Shown: positions 1 through 8,841 of the stretch, one piece after another
Layout of the letters: every line of letters begins with the position of its first letter
Position numbering within the stretch: position 1 is the first letter of the stretch
Assembly (NCBI RefSeq): GCF_019733355.1
Contig: NZ_JAIHLQ010000016.1
Span: 216,373-280,372, forward strand
Length of the DNA stretch: 64,000 nt
Source: Pseudomonas baetica
GTDB taxonomy: Bacteria > Pseudomonadota > Gammaproteobacteria > Pseudomonadales > Pseudomonadaceae
Direction of reading: 5' to 3'
Made by a program: the position numbers and the translations under genes
The notes under the pieces: model-generated
Databases searched by the model: none
Told to the model about the DNA's origin: nothing
Seen by the model: only the letters and a program-made list of their open reading frames with translations

Positions 1-1
1 G

Positions 2-526
2 ATGAATATAACCGTCAGCGATCTGGAAAGCGCAGAGTTCGTGGACGCGATGATTCATGAAGTTCAACAGCACGATTTGGCCCCTGCGAGCATTGAGCTT
101 GAGTTCACCGAAAGTATGCTGATGACAAACCCTGAAGAAGTCATACGGCAACTGGAGCGTGTTCGTCAATTTGGCGTAGAAGTGGCCGTTGACGACTTTG
201 GCTCCGGATACAGTAACTGGGCGTACTTGAAGGAACTTCCAGCCAACACCGTCAAACTTGATCAATCGCTGATCAGCGGGCTGGGTAGCAATCAAAATGA
301 TAAAAAACTCGTTAAAACCCTCATAGGGCTGGCGAAGGGACTTGGCTACCGGGTGGTTGCGGAAGGTGTAGAAAACGGAGAAATCCTCGACCTTTTAATG
401 CAGTGGGGATGTTCGGATGCACAAGGCTACTTTATAGCCAAACCTATGAGTGCGAAGGCTTTGGAAGCCTGGATAGGACAAGGAGGCTATGGAGCAGGTA
501 CCCGTCCGGCAATCGATGAACGGTGA
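2..526 (+). CDS. EAL-domain cyclic-di-GMP phosphodiesterase, C-terminal part
   Basis: The reading frame is open at the left edge, so only the last 174 or so residues of a larger protein are present. They cover most of an EAL domain, which hydrolyses the second messenger cyclic-di-GMP. Visible signature blocks are ELEFTES, VDDFGSGYSN (the DDFGTGYS metal-site loop), a KLDQSLI block, VAEGVEN and DAQGYFIAKPM. The acidic and lysine residues needed for catalysis therefore look intact in this part. The EAL/EVL motif and any sensory, GGDEF or membrane part would lie outside the window. The protein ends with a short tail after the domain. About 140 bases follow before the next gene, and I see no clear terminator or promoter there. 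Domain assignment is secure; full architecture is unknown. Confidence 0.9.
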   Translation: MNITVSDLESAEFVDAMIHEVQQHDLAPASIELEFTESMLMTNPEEVIRQLERVRQFGVEVAVDDFGSGYSNWAYLKELPANTVKLDQSLISGLGSNQNDKKLVKTLIGLAKGLGYRVVAEGVENGEILDLLMQWGCSDAQGYFIAKPMSAKALEAWIGQGGYGAGTRPAIDER

Positions 527-668
527 TGGGCGTCGTGAGGGCACGCACGTCCACCCTTCCCTTGAGCGGTTGATTGCTCTGCGTGCGGCGCCTCACTTCG
601 AAATTATGTTTTAACCAGATAGTTACCTATCTATATACTGCCCGCCTCATTTCGACGGGACATTCAAC

Positions 669-3074
669 GTGAAGCAGAGTCAACGCCTCTCGGGCGTATC
701 AACATTCATTCTGGTAGGGCTGGGCGTGATCATTGCCCTCCTCGGTCTGGCACTCGCCGTTGGCGGCGTGAAATTGGTCAGTCTGGGAGGTTCCTGGTAC
801 TTCCTGGTGGGTGGGCTGGTGATGGCGGCCTCCGGTCTGCTGATTGCTCGCTTCAAACCGGCCGGTGCCTGGTTGTTCGCAGCGTTTCTGGTGGGGACAG
901 CGATCTGGGCAGTAAACGATGCCGGCCTGGTGTTCTGGCCAGTGTTCTCGCGCCTGTTCATGTTCAGCGCAGTGGGCCTGGTCGTCACGCTGGTCTATCC
1001 AGTATTGAAACGTGCCAATGGCAGCGTTCCGGGGCGCGGTGCTTATGCCGTTGCTGGGGTACTGGCGGTCGGTCTGGCCTTGGCCGCCGGCAACATGTTC
1101 GTCGCGCACCCGACGGTTGCGGCTACGGGCACCGGCCCGGGCATCACGCCGGTTGATCCGCAAAAAGCCCAGAAAGACTGGGCTCACTACGGCAATACTG
1201 AAGGCGGCAGCCGCTTTGCTGCACTGGATCAGATCAACCGCAACAACGTCGACAAGTTGCAAGTGGCGTGGACCTATCACACCGCAGACGTCGCCGAAAG
1301 CGACGGTAACGGCGCCGAAGACCAGCTCACTCCACTGCAAATCGGCAACAAGGTGTTTATCTGCACCCCGCACAACAATCTGATTGCGCTGGATGCCGAC
1401 ACCGGCAAGGAACTCTGGAAGAACGCCATCAACGCCCAGTCAAAAGTCTGGCAACGTTGCCGTGGCATGGCCTATTTCGACGCGACTGCAGCAGTTGCCG
1501 AGTCGGGTAGCTCACCCGTTGCCGTGGGCCAGCCAGCGCCAGTTGCCAACTGCCAGCGCCGCTTGCTGACCAACACCATCGACGCTCGCCTGATCGCGGT
1601 GGATGCCGACACCGGCGAGTTCTGCCAGGGTTTTGGCAACAATGGTCAAGTGGATCTCAAGGCCGGTCTGGGCGATGTCCCGGACAGCTACTATCAGTTG
1701 TCTTCCGCACCGTTGATGGCAGGCACTACCGTGGTGGTTGGCGGTCGCGTGGCTGACAACGTGCAAGCCGACATGCCGGGCGGCGTGATTCGTGGTTTTG
1801 ATGTGATCACCGGCGCCATGCGTTGGGCTTTCGACCCGGGCAACCCGCAGGATAAAAAGGCGCCGGCAGACGGCAACACCTATGTGCGCAGCACGCCGAA
1901 CAGTTGGGCGCCAATGTCTTACGACGCGGCCACCAACACGGTCTTCCTGCCCATGGGCAGTTCCTCCACCGACATCTATGGTGTCGAACGCAGCAAGCTG
2001 GATCACACCTACGGCGCTTCGATCCTGGCCCTGGACGCCAACAATGGCGAGGAAAAGTGGGTCTTCCAGACGGTCCACAACGACCTCTGGGATTTCGATT
2101 TGCCGATGCAGCCGAGCCTGATCGACTTCACCAAGGACGGCAAAACCGTACCGGCGCTGGTCATCGGTACCAAGGCCGGGCAGATCTACGTGCTGGATCG
2201 CGCCACTGGCAAGCCGCTGACCAACGTTGAGGAAGTGCCGGTCAAGGCAGCGAACATCCCTAACGAGCCTTACTCGCCTACCCAGCCAAAATCGGTCGGC
2301 ATGCCGCAGATTGGTGCCCAGCACCTGACCGAGTCGGACATGTGGGGGGCCACGCCTTACGACCAACTGTTGTGCCGTATCGATTTCAAATCGATGCGTT
2401 ACGACGGTTTGTACACCGCGCCAGGCACCGACAAATCCCTGAGCTTCCCGGGCTCGCTGGGTGGCATGAACTGGGGCAGCATCTCCACTGATCCGGTACA
2501 TGGTTTCATCTTCGTGAACGACATGCGCCTGGGTCTGTGGATTCAGATGATCCCTTCACAGAACAAGGGGCAGGCCACTTCCGGTGGCGAAGCGCTGAAC
2601 ACCGGCATGGGCGCCGTACCGCTCAAGGGCACGCCTTACGCGGTGAACAAGAACCGCTTCCTGTCGGTCGCCGGCATTCCTTGCCAGGCGCCGCCGTTCG
2701 GCACGCTGACAGCCATCGACATGAAGACCCAAAAAATCGCCTGGCAAGTACCCGTGGGTACCGTTGAAGACACCGGACCTTTGGGTATTCGCATGCACTT
2801 GCCAATCAAGGTCGGTCTGCCGACGCTCGGCGGCACCCTGTCGACTCAAGGAGGCTTGATCTTTATTGCCGGCACTCAGGACTTCTACCTGCGTGCCTTC
2901 AACAGCGCCAACGGTGAGGAAATCTGGAAATCCCGCCTGCCGGTCGGCAGCCAGGGCGGCCCGATGACTTATGTGTCGCCAAAAACCGGCAAACAGTACA
3001 TCGTCATCACCGCAGGTGGCGCTCGTCAGTCGACCGATCGTGGCGACTACGTAATGGCTTACGCGTTGCCGTAA
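669..3074 (+). CDS. gcd: Membrane-bound PQQ-dependent glucose dehydrogenase
   Basis: This is a quinoprotein dehydrogenase that oxidises glucose to gluconolactone in the periplasm and passes electrons to ubiquinone. The N-terminus has five hydrophobic segments (roughly residues 12-34, 43-61, 67-84, 95-114 and 125-145), the usual membrane anchor of this family. The rest is a PQQ beta-propeller with repeated ALDA(D/N)xGxExxW blades and the conserved VHNDLWDFD stretch. The length of 801 residues is close to the family norm of about 800. The start is GTG, with GGGA about nine bases upstream. It stands alone on this strand and is closed by a strong hairpin at 3121-3144. No PQQ biosynthesis genes are in the window. 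A related PQQ polyol dehydrogenase is possible, but the five-segment anchor plus length favour Gcd. Confidence 0.9.
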   Translation: MKQSQRLSGVSTFILVGLGVIIALLGLALAVGGVKLVSLGGSWYFLVGGLVMAASGLLIARFKPAGAWLFAAFLVGTAIWAVNDAGLVFWPVFSRLFMFSAVGLVVTLVYPVLKRANGSVPGRGAYAVAGVLAVGLALAAGNMFVAHPTVAATGTGPGITPVDPQKAQKDWAHYGNTEGGSRFAALDQINRNNVDKLQVAWTYHTADVAESDGNGAEDQLTPLQIGNKVFICTPHNNLIALDADTGKELWKNAINAQSKVWQRCRGMAYFDATAAVAESGSSPVAVGQPAPVANCQRRLLTNTIDARLIAVDADTGEFCQGFGNNGQVDLKAGLGDVPDSYYQLSSAPLMAGTTVVVGGRVADNVQADMPGGVIRGFDVITGAMRWAFDPGNPQDKKAPADGNTYVRSTPNSWAPMSYDAATNTVFLPMGSSSTDIYGVERSKLDHTYGASILALDANNGEEKWVFQTVHNDLWDFDLPMQPSLIDFTKDGKTVPALVIGTKAGQIYVLDRATGKPLTNVEEVPVKAANIPNEPYSPTQPKSVGMPQIGAQHLTESDMWGATPYDQLLCRIDFKSMRYDGLYTAPGTDKSLSFPGSLGGMNWGSISTDPVHGFIFVNDMRLGLWIQMIPSQNKGQATSGGEALNTGMGAVPLKGTPYAVNKNRFLSVAGIPCQAPPFGTLTAIDMKTQKIAWQVPVGTVEDTGPLGIRMHLPIKVGLPTLGGTLSTQGGLIFIAGTQDFYLRAFNSANGEEIWKSRLPVGSQGGPMTYVSPKTGKQYIVITAGGARQSTDRGDYVMAYALP

Positions 3075-3120
3075 GGCACTGCACTCACCCGCACTCTTGC
3101 AGAGCCGGGCTGACTGTCAT

Positions 3121-3152
3121 GCGCGGTGCCCAAGGGCACCGCGCTGCATTTC
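3121..3152 (+). terminator. Likely terminator of glucose dehydrogenase gene
   Basis: A perfect 11-base-pair stem (GCGCGGTGCCC with its complement, two-base centre) lies 46 bases after the stop codon and is followed by a moderately T-rich stretch (TGCATTTCTAT). The rest of the gap up to the response regulator (about 3153-3325) holds nothing I recognise. Confidence 0.65.
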
Positions 3153-3325
3153 TATATTGATCAAGGCTACAGCAGGAAAATCCAGCGATTGCGGGCTGCT
3201 CGTTTCACTTGTTGCGATCTGATCAAAGGCCATATCCGTCTGGCCAATTCGCCTGCCCTCCCCCGCAAAGCTGACACAGGCCGTGCACTTGAACTTAAAT
3301 GGGCACCCGCACGGCAGACGACGGC

Positions 3326-3350
3326 GTTAAGGTGGGTTAAATAATTTTAA
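3326..3350 (+). promoter_or_regulatory. Triple TTAA direct repeat, possible response-regulator box
   Basis: TTAA occurs at 3327-3330, 3337-3340 and 3347-3350, an exact 10-base spacing. The first two are GTTAA. This is about 94 bases before the response regulator start. Direct repeats of YTTAA-type half-sites about one helical turn apart are the known binding pattern of PmrA/QseB-class OmpR regulators. A similar array lies at 5513-5538. Autoregulation is inferred. Confidence 0.5.
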
Positions 3351-3443
3351 TGTTCGGCTTGATCGCAGATCACTAGGGTATGCCTGCACTGGGTGTCGAC
3401 ATTACGTCGCAATGGCCGAAAACAGATTCCAATGGAGGAAAAT

Positions 3444-4124
3444 ATGAGTTGCGCGTTGGTCATAGAGGACGACAAGGTGACGGCGGAAGTCATCATCGCT
3501 GAACTCCAACGCCACGGGTTCAGTTCAAAATGGGCCGCTACCGGACGGGACGGACTGGCCTCGGCGATTGCCGGTGGTTTTGACGCCATTACCCTGGATC
3601 GCATGCTTCCCGACTTCGATGGACTGACGATTGTCAGCACATTGCGCAGCCTTGGGATTCAGACGCCGGTGCTGATGATCAGTGCACTTTCCGACGTCGA
3701 TGAGCGCGTTCAGGGTCTGCGAGCGGGCGGCGACGATTATCTGACCAAACCCTTTTCCGCTACCGAGATGGTTGCGCGACTTGACGCATTGCTTCGGCGC
3801 ACTCATGCCGACGCCAGCCATCCGCAACTCAGTTGTGGAAACCTGCGACTGGACCTGGTCGAGCACAAACTGACTCGAAATGGCGAACCCATCGTGCTGC
3901 TGCCCACCGAGTTCAAACTGCTCAACTACCTGATGCGTAGCGCCGGCCAGTTGGTCACCCGCACGATGCTGTTCGAAGAGGTTTGGGGGTATCGATTCGA
4001 CCCGGGCACCAACATTATCGATGTGCACATTGGTCGGCTGCGCAAAAAGCTTGAAGGCGATGAAGGGACGCCCGTCATTCATACGATACGCGGTGCGGGT
4101 TATGTCCTTGCTGCCAAAAACTGA
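3444..4124 (+). CDS. OmpR/PhoB-family response regulator
   Basis: This is a DNA-binding response regulator of 226 residues. The receiver domain (about residues 1-115) has the acidic pocket IEDD near the N-terminus, the predicted phospho-acceptor Asp52 in ITLDRMLP, and the conserved Lys102 in LTKPF. A winged-helix C-terminal domain follows, ending with the typical HTIRGAGYVL strand. I chose the ATG at 3444 because GGAGGA lies five bases before it and it gives a standard receiver N-terminus; in-frame upstream sequence is not conserved-looking. The sensor kinase gene overlaps its 3' end by 23 bases, so the two are translationally coupled. The TTAA repeats upstream suggest autoregulation and a PmrA/QseB-like specificity. 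The inducing signal cannot be read from sequence. Confidence 0.92.
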   Translation: MSCALVIEDDKVTAEVIIAELQRHGFSSKWAATGRDGLASAIAGGFDAITLDRMLPDFDGLTIVSTLRSLGIQTPVLMISALSDVDERVQGLRAGGDDYLTKPFSATEMVARLDALLRRTHADASHPQLSCGNLRLDLVEHKLTRNGEPIVLLPTEFKLLNYLMRSAGQLVTRTMLFEEVWGYRFDPGTNIIDVHIGRLRKKLEGDEGTPVIHTIRGAGYVLAAKN

Positions 4125-5487
4125 GGAATGGCGCTCGTCAGGTAGTCGTTTGATCGGGTTCTATGCCCTGTTTTTCGTGGCCTGGGGTGCGCTCTTTACA
4201 GGCGTGTTGTACTGGGAAATCTCCCACTACCTGGGAACCGTTGCAGAGCGAACATTACTGCAACGCGCCCACTACTATCAAAAGATCGATGACGAAAAAC
4301 TGGTGAATGAACTGGCGGCCAGTGAAGCCTTTTCAACCCCCGGAATCGATGCCTACGGATTGTTCACCGCCGATGGGCAGCACGTTGCCGGAGACCTGCT
4401 CAAACTGCGTTCCAGCCTGCCCGATGATGGCAAGGTTCATTATCTGGAACGTGGGCTGAGCATTGCGCTACCCAATAAAGAAACCCGCAGCAGTTATGCC
4501 CTGTTAGCACGACGCCCCGACGGGCACATGCTTATCCTGGCGCGTGACGGTGGTTCGATTTCTGCCGTGGGCGGGATTATCGAACAGGCCTTGATGTGGG
4601 GTTTTTCGTTGACGCTGATTCCCGGATTAATCGGCTGGCGCTTATTGCGGCGCCGGCCATTGCGGCGTGTCAAACGCCTTCAGTTGTGTACGGAAAGTAT
4701 CGTTTCAGGCAACCTCGCAGAGCGCTTACCCCTCTCCGCTCGCCGTGATGAACTGGACATGCTGGCCAATGCCGTCAATACAATGCTCGACCATATCGAG
4801 CAATTGATGCATGAAGTCAAAAGTGTCTGCGACGGGGTTGCCCATGATTTGCGCACGCCACTGACACGTCTGCGCGCCAGGCTTTATCAGCTCCAGCAAC
4901 TGCCACTCGATCTTGATCACCAGCAGACATTGAACCAGGCCCTTGAAGAAAGTGAATCGATCATGGTGCGCTTTCAGGGGTTGCTTCGGGTCGCCGAACT
5001 CGACGATATCCGCCGACGCTCGGCATTTGCGCCGTTTCCGATCATGGCGCTGTTGCAACAGGCACATGAGTTTTATGAGCCTATGGCGCTGGACCGTTCG
5101 CAAACACTGTCCCTGCAGATCACCAGTGACTTGCCCAAATTGTATGGGGACTCATCGCTGCTGTTTGAGGCGCTGGTCAACTTGCTGGATAACGCCATCA
5201 AGTTTACGCCGCAGGGCGGGCATATCACGTTGCGCGGCAGCATCGAGGATTCAACGGTTGTCATTGAAGTGGCCGACGACGGGGCCGGGATACCCGAGGC
5301 GGACCGTTCGCACGTCATTCGCAGGCTCTATCGAGGGGAGGCAAGCAGAATGCAGCCCGGACATGGCCTCGGTTTATCGTTGGTCGCGGCCATCGTCAAA
5401 TTGCACGGCTATTCGCTGGATATTCAGCCTGCTGCGATGGGGCGTGGCACCCGCGTACTGATTCATTGCCCGATGGCCCCCGCCTGA
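4102..5487 (+). CDS. Two-component sensor histidine kinase
   Basis: This membrane histidine kinase of 461 residues is the cognate partner of the overlapping response regulator. One hydrophobic segment lies near residues 17-40, then a periplasmic sensor region of about 110 residues with no family I recognise, then a second hydrophobic segment near 160-180. A HAMP linker follows. The H-box VAHDLRTPLTRL places the autophosphorylated residue at about His248. The ATPase part shows the N-box LLDNAIKFTP, the G1 box VADDGAGIP and the G2 box GHGLGLSLV. The start at 4102 (MSLLPKTE) is inside the regulator gene; an earlier in-frame ATG at 4021 would add 27 non-conserved residues. The carboxypeptidase gene downstream may be a target, given the shared TTAA repeats. 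Confidence 0.9.
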   Translation: MSLLPKTEEWRSSGSRLIGFYALFFVAWGALFTGVLYWEISHYLGTVAERTLLQRAHYYQKIDDEKLVNELAASEAFSTPGIDAYGLFTADGQHVAGDLLKLRSSLPDDGKVHYLERGLSIALPNKETRSSYALLARRPDGHMLILARDGGSISAVGGIIEQALMWGFSLTLIPGLIGWRLLRRRPLRRVKRLQLCTESIVSGNLAERLPLSARRDELDMLANAVNTMLDHIEQLMHEVKSVCDGVAHDLRTPLTRLRARLYQLQQLPLDLDHQQTLNQALEESESIMVRFQGLLRVAELDDIRRRSAFAPFPIMALLQQAHEFYEPMALDRSQTLSLQITSDLPKLYGDSSLLFEALVNLLDNAIKFTPQGGHITLRGSIEDSTVVIEVADDGAGIPEADRSHVIRRLYRGEASRMQPGHGLGLSLVAAIVKLHGYSLDIQPAAMGRGTRVLIHCPMAPA

Positions 5488-5512
5488 ATGTCAGGCTATC
5501 CGCACCGGAACA

Positions 5513-5538
5513 TTAAATTAAACTTAACCCGGCTTAAT
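5513..5538 (+). promoter_or_regulatory. TTAA direct-repeat array upstream of the carboxypeptidase gene
   Basis: TTAA half-sites occur at 5513-5516, 5524-5527 and 5534-5537 (spacings 11 and 10), plus an extra copy at 5518-5521. The last two are CTTAAC and CTTAAT. The array begins 25 bases after the kinase stop and lies about 65 bases before the next start codon. It mirrors the array at 3326-3350, suggesting one regulator acts at both places. Confidence 0.5.
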
Positions 5539-5602
5539 TTGAGCGCCCCATGCTCGGGGGCTAGCGTGGCGGCACTTTCTGCTGACCCAAGGCTTCTTGC
5601 TT

Positions 5603-6811
5603 GTGAAATGCCTGTTGTTCCGATGTGTGTTCACCCTGCTCTGCGCAACATCGCTTGTTGTGTTGGCCCACCCTGCTCTGGCTGACAACAACACCCGAGG
5701 CGCCATGATCCCTGCTGCACCGAAGCTCGGTGCCAAAGCCTGGATACTCATCGACGGAGCAACGGGTGCCGTTATCACCAGTCACAACAGCGATTTGCGC
5801 CTGCCGCCGGCCAGCCTGACCAAAATGATGACGGCATTTGTCACCACGCGCGAAATCAAGGCCGGGCGTATCAAAGCGGATGGCATGGTCACTGTCAGCG
5901 AAAATGCCTGGCGTACCGGCGGTTCGCGCATGTTTCTTGACCCAGGCAGTTCCGTTTCGGTTCACGATTTGCTCAGCGGCGTGATCATCGATTCGGGTAA
6001 CGACGCCAGCGTGGCGCTCGCCGAACATGTCGCCGGAAGCGAAGGCGTTTTCGTCGGCATGATGAACTCAACGGCTACGGCCTTGGGGATGCGCAACACA
6101 CACTTCATGAACTCCACCGGCCTGCCTCAGCCAGACCATTACTCATCGGCCCGGGACATGGCGATATTGGCGCGGGCGATCATCAACGAAGGGGCTGACA
6201 CCTATGCTCTGTACGCCAAAAAACATTTCACCTGGAATGGCATACGGCAAGCCAACCGCAACCTTCTATTGTGGCGAGACGACAGCTTCGACGGACTGAA
6301 GACTGGCCATACCGAAGCGGCTGGCTATTGCATGGTGGCCTCGTCGCGTCGAGACGGGCGGCGTTTGATCAGCGTGATCTTTGGCGCAACCAGCACGCAG
6401 AAACGAACGGCAGAAACTGAAAAACTCATGGGTTACGCCTTTCGTTTCTATGACACCCAAACCTACAAAAAAGCCGGGGAAGTACTCAAAACGGCTGCGC
6501 TCTGGAAAGGCGAGAAACGATCGATCGCTCTGGGCTTACTCGACGACATGACCATCACCCTGCCCAAGAACAGACATCGAAAAATAGAGACACGCATCGA
6601 GATTGATGGGGCGCTACAAGCGCCTATCGCCCTGGGCACCGTCGTCGGGAAACTGGAGCTGTACGATGCCGGGCAACTACTGGGGAGTCGTCCGTTGATC
6701 GCACTTGAGGACGCTGAAGCAGGCAGTTGGTGGAAACGCTGGTGGGATACGACGCACCTGTTCTTTACCCAGATGATTCGCGGCTGGTTCGATGACACTC
6801 AAACGGCCTGA
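5603..6811 (+). CDS. D-alanyl-D-alanine carboxypeptidase (PBP5/6 type)
   Basis: This is a low-molecular-mass penicillin-binding protein that trims the terminal D-Ala from peptidoglycan stem peptides in the periplasm. All three active-site motifs are present: SLTK (nucleophile near Ser71), a SGND motif near residue 132, and KTG in DGLKTGHTEAAGYC. The C-terminal third is the beta-rich DacA/DacC domain, and the end is weakly amphipathic, as in membrane-associated members. A signal peptide (hydrophobic core LLCATSLVVLA, cleavage after HPALA) is seen if translation begins at the GTG at 5603; a TTG at 5597 is an alternative. It follows the two-component operon in the same direction with its own TTAA array, so regulation by that system is inferred. 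Which of DacA, DacC or DacD it matches is not resolved. Confidence 0.88.
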   Translation: MKCLLFRCVFTLLCATSLVVLAHPALADNNTRGAMIPAAPKLGAKAWILIDGATGAVITSHNSDLRLPPASLTKMMTAFVTTREIKAGRIKADGMVTVSENAWRTGGSRMFLDPGSSVSVHDLLSGVIIDSGNDASVALAEHVAGSEGVFVGMMNSTATALGMRNTHFMNSTGLPQPDHYSSARDMAILARAIINEGADTYALYAKKHFTWNGIRQANRNLLLWRDDSFDGLKTGHTEAAGYCMVASSRRDGRRLISVIFGATSTQKRTAETEKLMGYAFRFYDTQTYKKAGEVLKTAALWKGEKRSIALGLLDDMTITLPKNRHRKIETRIEIDGALQAPIALGTVVGKLELYDAGQLLGSRPLIALEDAEAGSWWKRWWDTTHLFFTQMIRGWFDDTQTA

Positions 6812-6936
6812 GGGGCGCGGATTCCAGCGGACCGTACGGCCCGTGACGTGGGTGTTCTGTCGTTTGGATGAAGGATTGGTGTTAAATAGGCGCCAGTCTT
6901 AACCTTGTCGCGTAAAGCCGTGCAGCGAGAACCGAT

Positions 6937-6993
6937 ATGAATGCCCCTTCCAAGATAAATGACGCTCAACTGCAAATGGCGGTGACCGCATGA
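6937..6993 (+). CDS. Possible 18-residue leader ORF overlapping the amidase start
   Basis: A tiny frame (MNAPSKINDAQLQMAVTA) ends in the ATGA that starts the amidase gene. The overlap would allow translational coupling. There is no strong ribosome site in front of it, so it may be coincidental or may mark an alternative N-terminus lost by a frameshift. Confidence 0.3.
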   Translation: MNAPSKINDAQLQMAVTA

Positions 6994-8693
6994 TCGAAGT
7001 CACCGAAGTTTCCATTGCCCAACTGCGTGCTGCGCTGGAATCCGGCCAGACCACATCGGTTGAACTGGTGCAGGCCTATCTCGCCCGCATCGATGCCTAC
7101 GACGGCGCCGACACCCCGACAGCGCTGAACGCCGTTGTCGTGCGCAATCGCGAAGCCCTCAACGAAGCACTGGCCAGCGACGCCCGACGCGCCAAGGGCG
7201 AAACGCTGAGCCCGCTCGACGGCATTCCTTACACCGCCAAGGACAGTTATCTGGTCAAAGGCCTGACTGCAGCGTCTGGCAGCCCGGCGTTTGCCGATCT
7301 GGTCGCTTATCGCGATGCGTTCACCATTGAGCGCCTGCGCGGTGCCGGAGCGATTTGCCTGGGCAAGACCAACATGCCGCCGATGGCCAATGGCGGGATG
7401 CAACGTGGTGTCTACGGCCGTGCCGAAAGCCCTTATAACGCTGACTACCTGACTGCGCCGTTCGCCTCGGGTTCGTCCAATGGTGCCGGCACCGCCACGG
7501 CCGCGAGTTTCGCCGCGTTCGGTCTGGCCGAAGAAACCTGGTCGAGCGGTCGCGGCCCAGCGTCGAACAATGGCTTGTGTGCCTATACGCCGTCGCGCGG
7601 AGTGATCTCGGTGCGCGGCAATTGGCCGTTGACCCCGACCATGGACGTCGTCGTGCCGTACGCCCGCACCATGGCTGATCTGCTGGAAGTGCTCGACATC
7701 ATCGTCGCCGAAGACCCCGACACCCGTGGCGATCTGTGGCGCCTGCAACCGTGGGTGCCGATCCCGAGCGTCAGTTCCGTGCGCCCCGCCGCTTACGCCG
7801 AACTGGCTGCCGACAGCGCCGCGCTGGCCGGCAAGCGTTTCGCCGTACCGCGTATGTTCATCAACGCCGACCCTGATGCAGGCACCAGCGAAGCGCCGGG
7901 CATCGGTGGCCCGACCGGCCAGCGCATCAACACCCGTGATTCGGTGATCGACCTGTGGAAACAGGCGCGGCAGGCCCTCGAAGCGGCCGGTGCCGAAGTC
8001 ATCGAAACCGATTTCCCGCTGGTCTCCAACTGCGAAGGTGACCGTCCCGGTGCGCCGACCGTGTTCACCCGTGGTCTGGTGTCGAAAGAGTTTCTTCATC
8101 ATGAACTGTGGGATCTGAGCGCCTGGGCGTTCGACGATTTTCTGCAAGCCAACGGCGACCCGAAACTCAATCGTCTGGTCGAAGTTGATGGGCCGAAAAT
8201 CTTCCCTCACGACCCGGGCACCCTGCCCAACCGTGAGGGCGACCTGGCCGCTGGCATGGACGAATACGTGCGCATGGCCGAACGCGGCATCACATCGTGG
8301 AACGAAATCCCGACCGTGCCCGATGGCCTGCGCGGCCTCGAACAGACCCGGCGCATCGACCTTGAAGACTGGATGGATAAACTGGGCCTCGACGCCGTGC
8401 TGTTTCCGACCGTTGCTGACGTCGGTCCGGCGGACTCGGACATCAATCCAGAATCGGCCGACATCGCCTGGAGCAATGGCGTCTGGGTCGCCAACGGCAA
8501 CCTCGCGATCCGTCACCTGGGCGTGCCGACAGTCACCGTGCCCATGGGCGTGATGGCGGATATCGGCATGCCGGTCGGGCTGACCTTCGCCGGCCGTGCC
8601 TACGACGATTCGAGCCTGCTGCATCTCGCGGCTGCGTTTGAGTCGACAGGCAGCAAACGGATGATCCCGCCACGCACGCCACCGTTGTCGTAA
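6990..8693 (+). CDS. Amidase-signature family amidase
   Basis: The protein (567 residues) belongs to the amidase-signature superfamily, which hydrolyses amide bonds with a Ser-cisSer-Lys triad. Visible are the lysine region (GIPYTAKDSYLVKGL), the glycine/serine loop ASGSSNGAGTATAAS, and the downstream block TWSSGRGPASNNGL that replaces the commoner GGSIRxPA. The C-terminal part carries LGVPTVTVPMG and PVGLTFAGRAYDD, typical of the family. The substrate cannot be told; the altered GGSxRxP region argues against a GatA subunit, and no gatB or gatC gene is nearby. An OprD-type porin gene starts 148 bases downstream on the same strand, so uptake of the substrate by that porin is plausible. The ATG at 6990 overlaps the stop of a small leader frame. 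Confidence 0.85.
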   Translation: MIEVTEVSIAQLRAALESGQTTSVELVQAYLARIDAYDGADTPTALNAVVVRNREALNEALASDARRAKGETLSPLDGIPYTAKDSYLVKGLTAASGSPAFADLVAYRDAFTIERLRGAGAICLGKTNMPPMANGGMQRGVYGRAESPYNADYLTAPFASGSSNGAGTATAASFAAFGLAEETWSSGRGPASNNGLCAYTPSRGVISVRGNWPLTPTMDVVVPYARTMADLLEVLDIIVAEDPDTRGDLWRLQPWVPIPSVSSVRPAAYAELAADSAALAGKRFAVPRMFINADPDAGTSEAPGIGGPTGQRINTRDSVIDLWKQARQALEAAGAEVIETDFPLVSNCEGDRPGAPTVFTRGLVSKEFLHHELWDLSAWAFDDFLQANGDPKLNRLVEVDGPKIFPHDPGTLPNREGDLAAGMDEYVRMAERGITSWNEIPTVPDGLRGLEQTRRIDLEDWMDKLGLDAVLFPTVADVGPADSDINPESADIAWSNGVWVANGNLAIRHLGVPTVTVPMGVMADIGMPVGLTFAGRAYDDSSLLHLAAAFESTGSKRMIPPRTPPLS

Positions 8694-8703
8694 CGCGATC
8701 GAA

Positions 8704-8735
8704 ACTGTGGGAGCGGGCTTGTTCGCTCCCACAGT
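8704..8735. repeat. REP-type palindrome
   Basis: A perfect 12-base inverted repeat (ACTGTGGGAGCG and its complement, 8-base loop) lies between the amidase and porin genes. The core GTGGGAGCGGGCTTG is the common extragenic palindrome of P. fluorescens-group genomes. It may also end or stabilise the amidase transcript. Confidence 0.8.
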
Positions 8736-8841
8736 GGATTGGCGCGCTGGCAACTTTCATCAACACAGCACATTGACTCAATCCCCCCGCTAATATTCCC
8801 TTGATCATCAGTGCCACATTCTTTAATGCGGGCCACCGATC

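Noticed and set aside
3126..3344. 72-codon frame after gcd
   Set aside because: It begins inside the terminator hairpin, lacks a ribosome site and runs into the TTAA repeats.
6966..8753. 595-codon open frame antisense to the amidase
   Set aside because: It mirrors the amidase coding strand, has no ribosome site or family-like motif, and its Arg/Gly/His-rich composition is typical of a GC-rich antisense frame.
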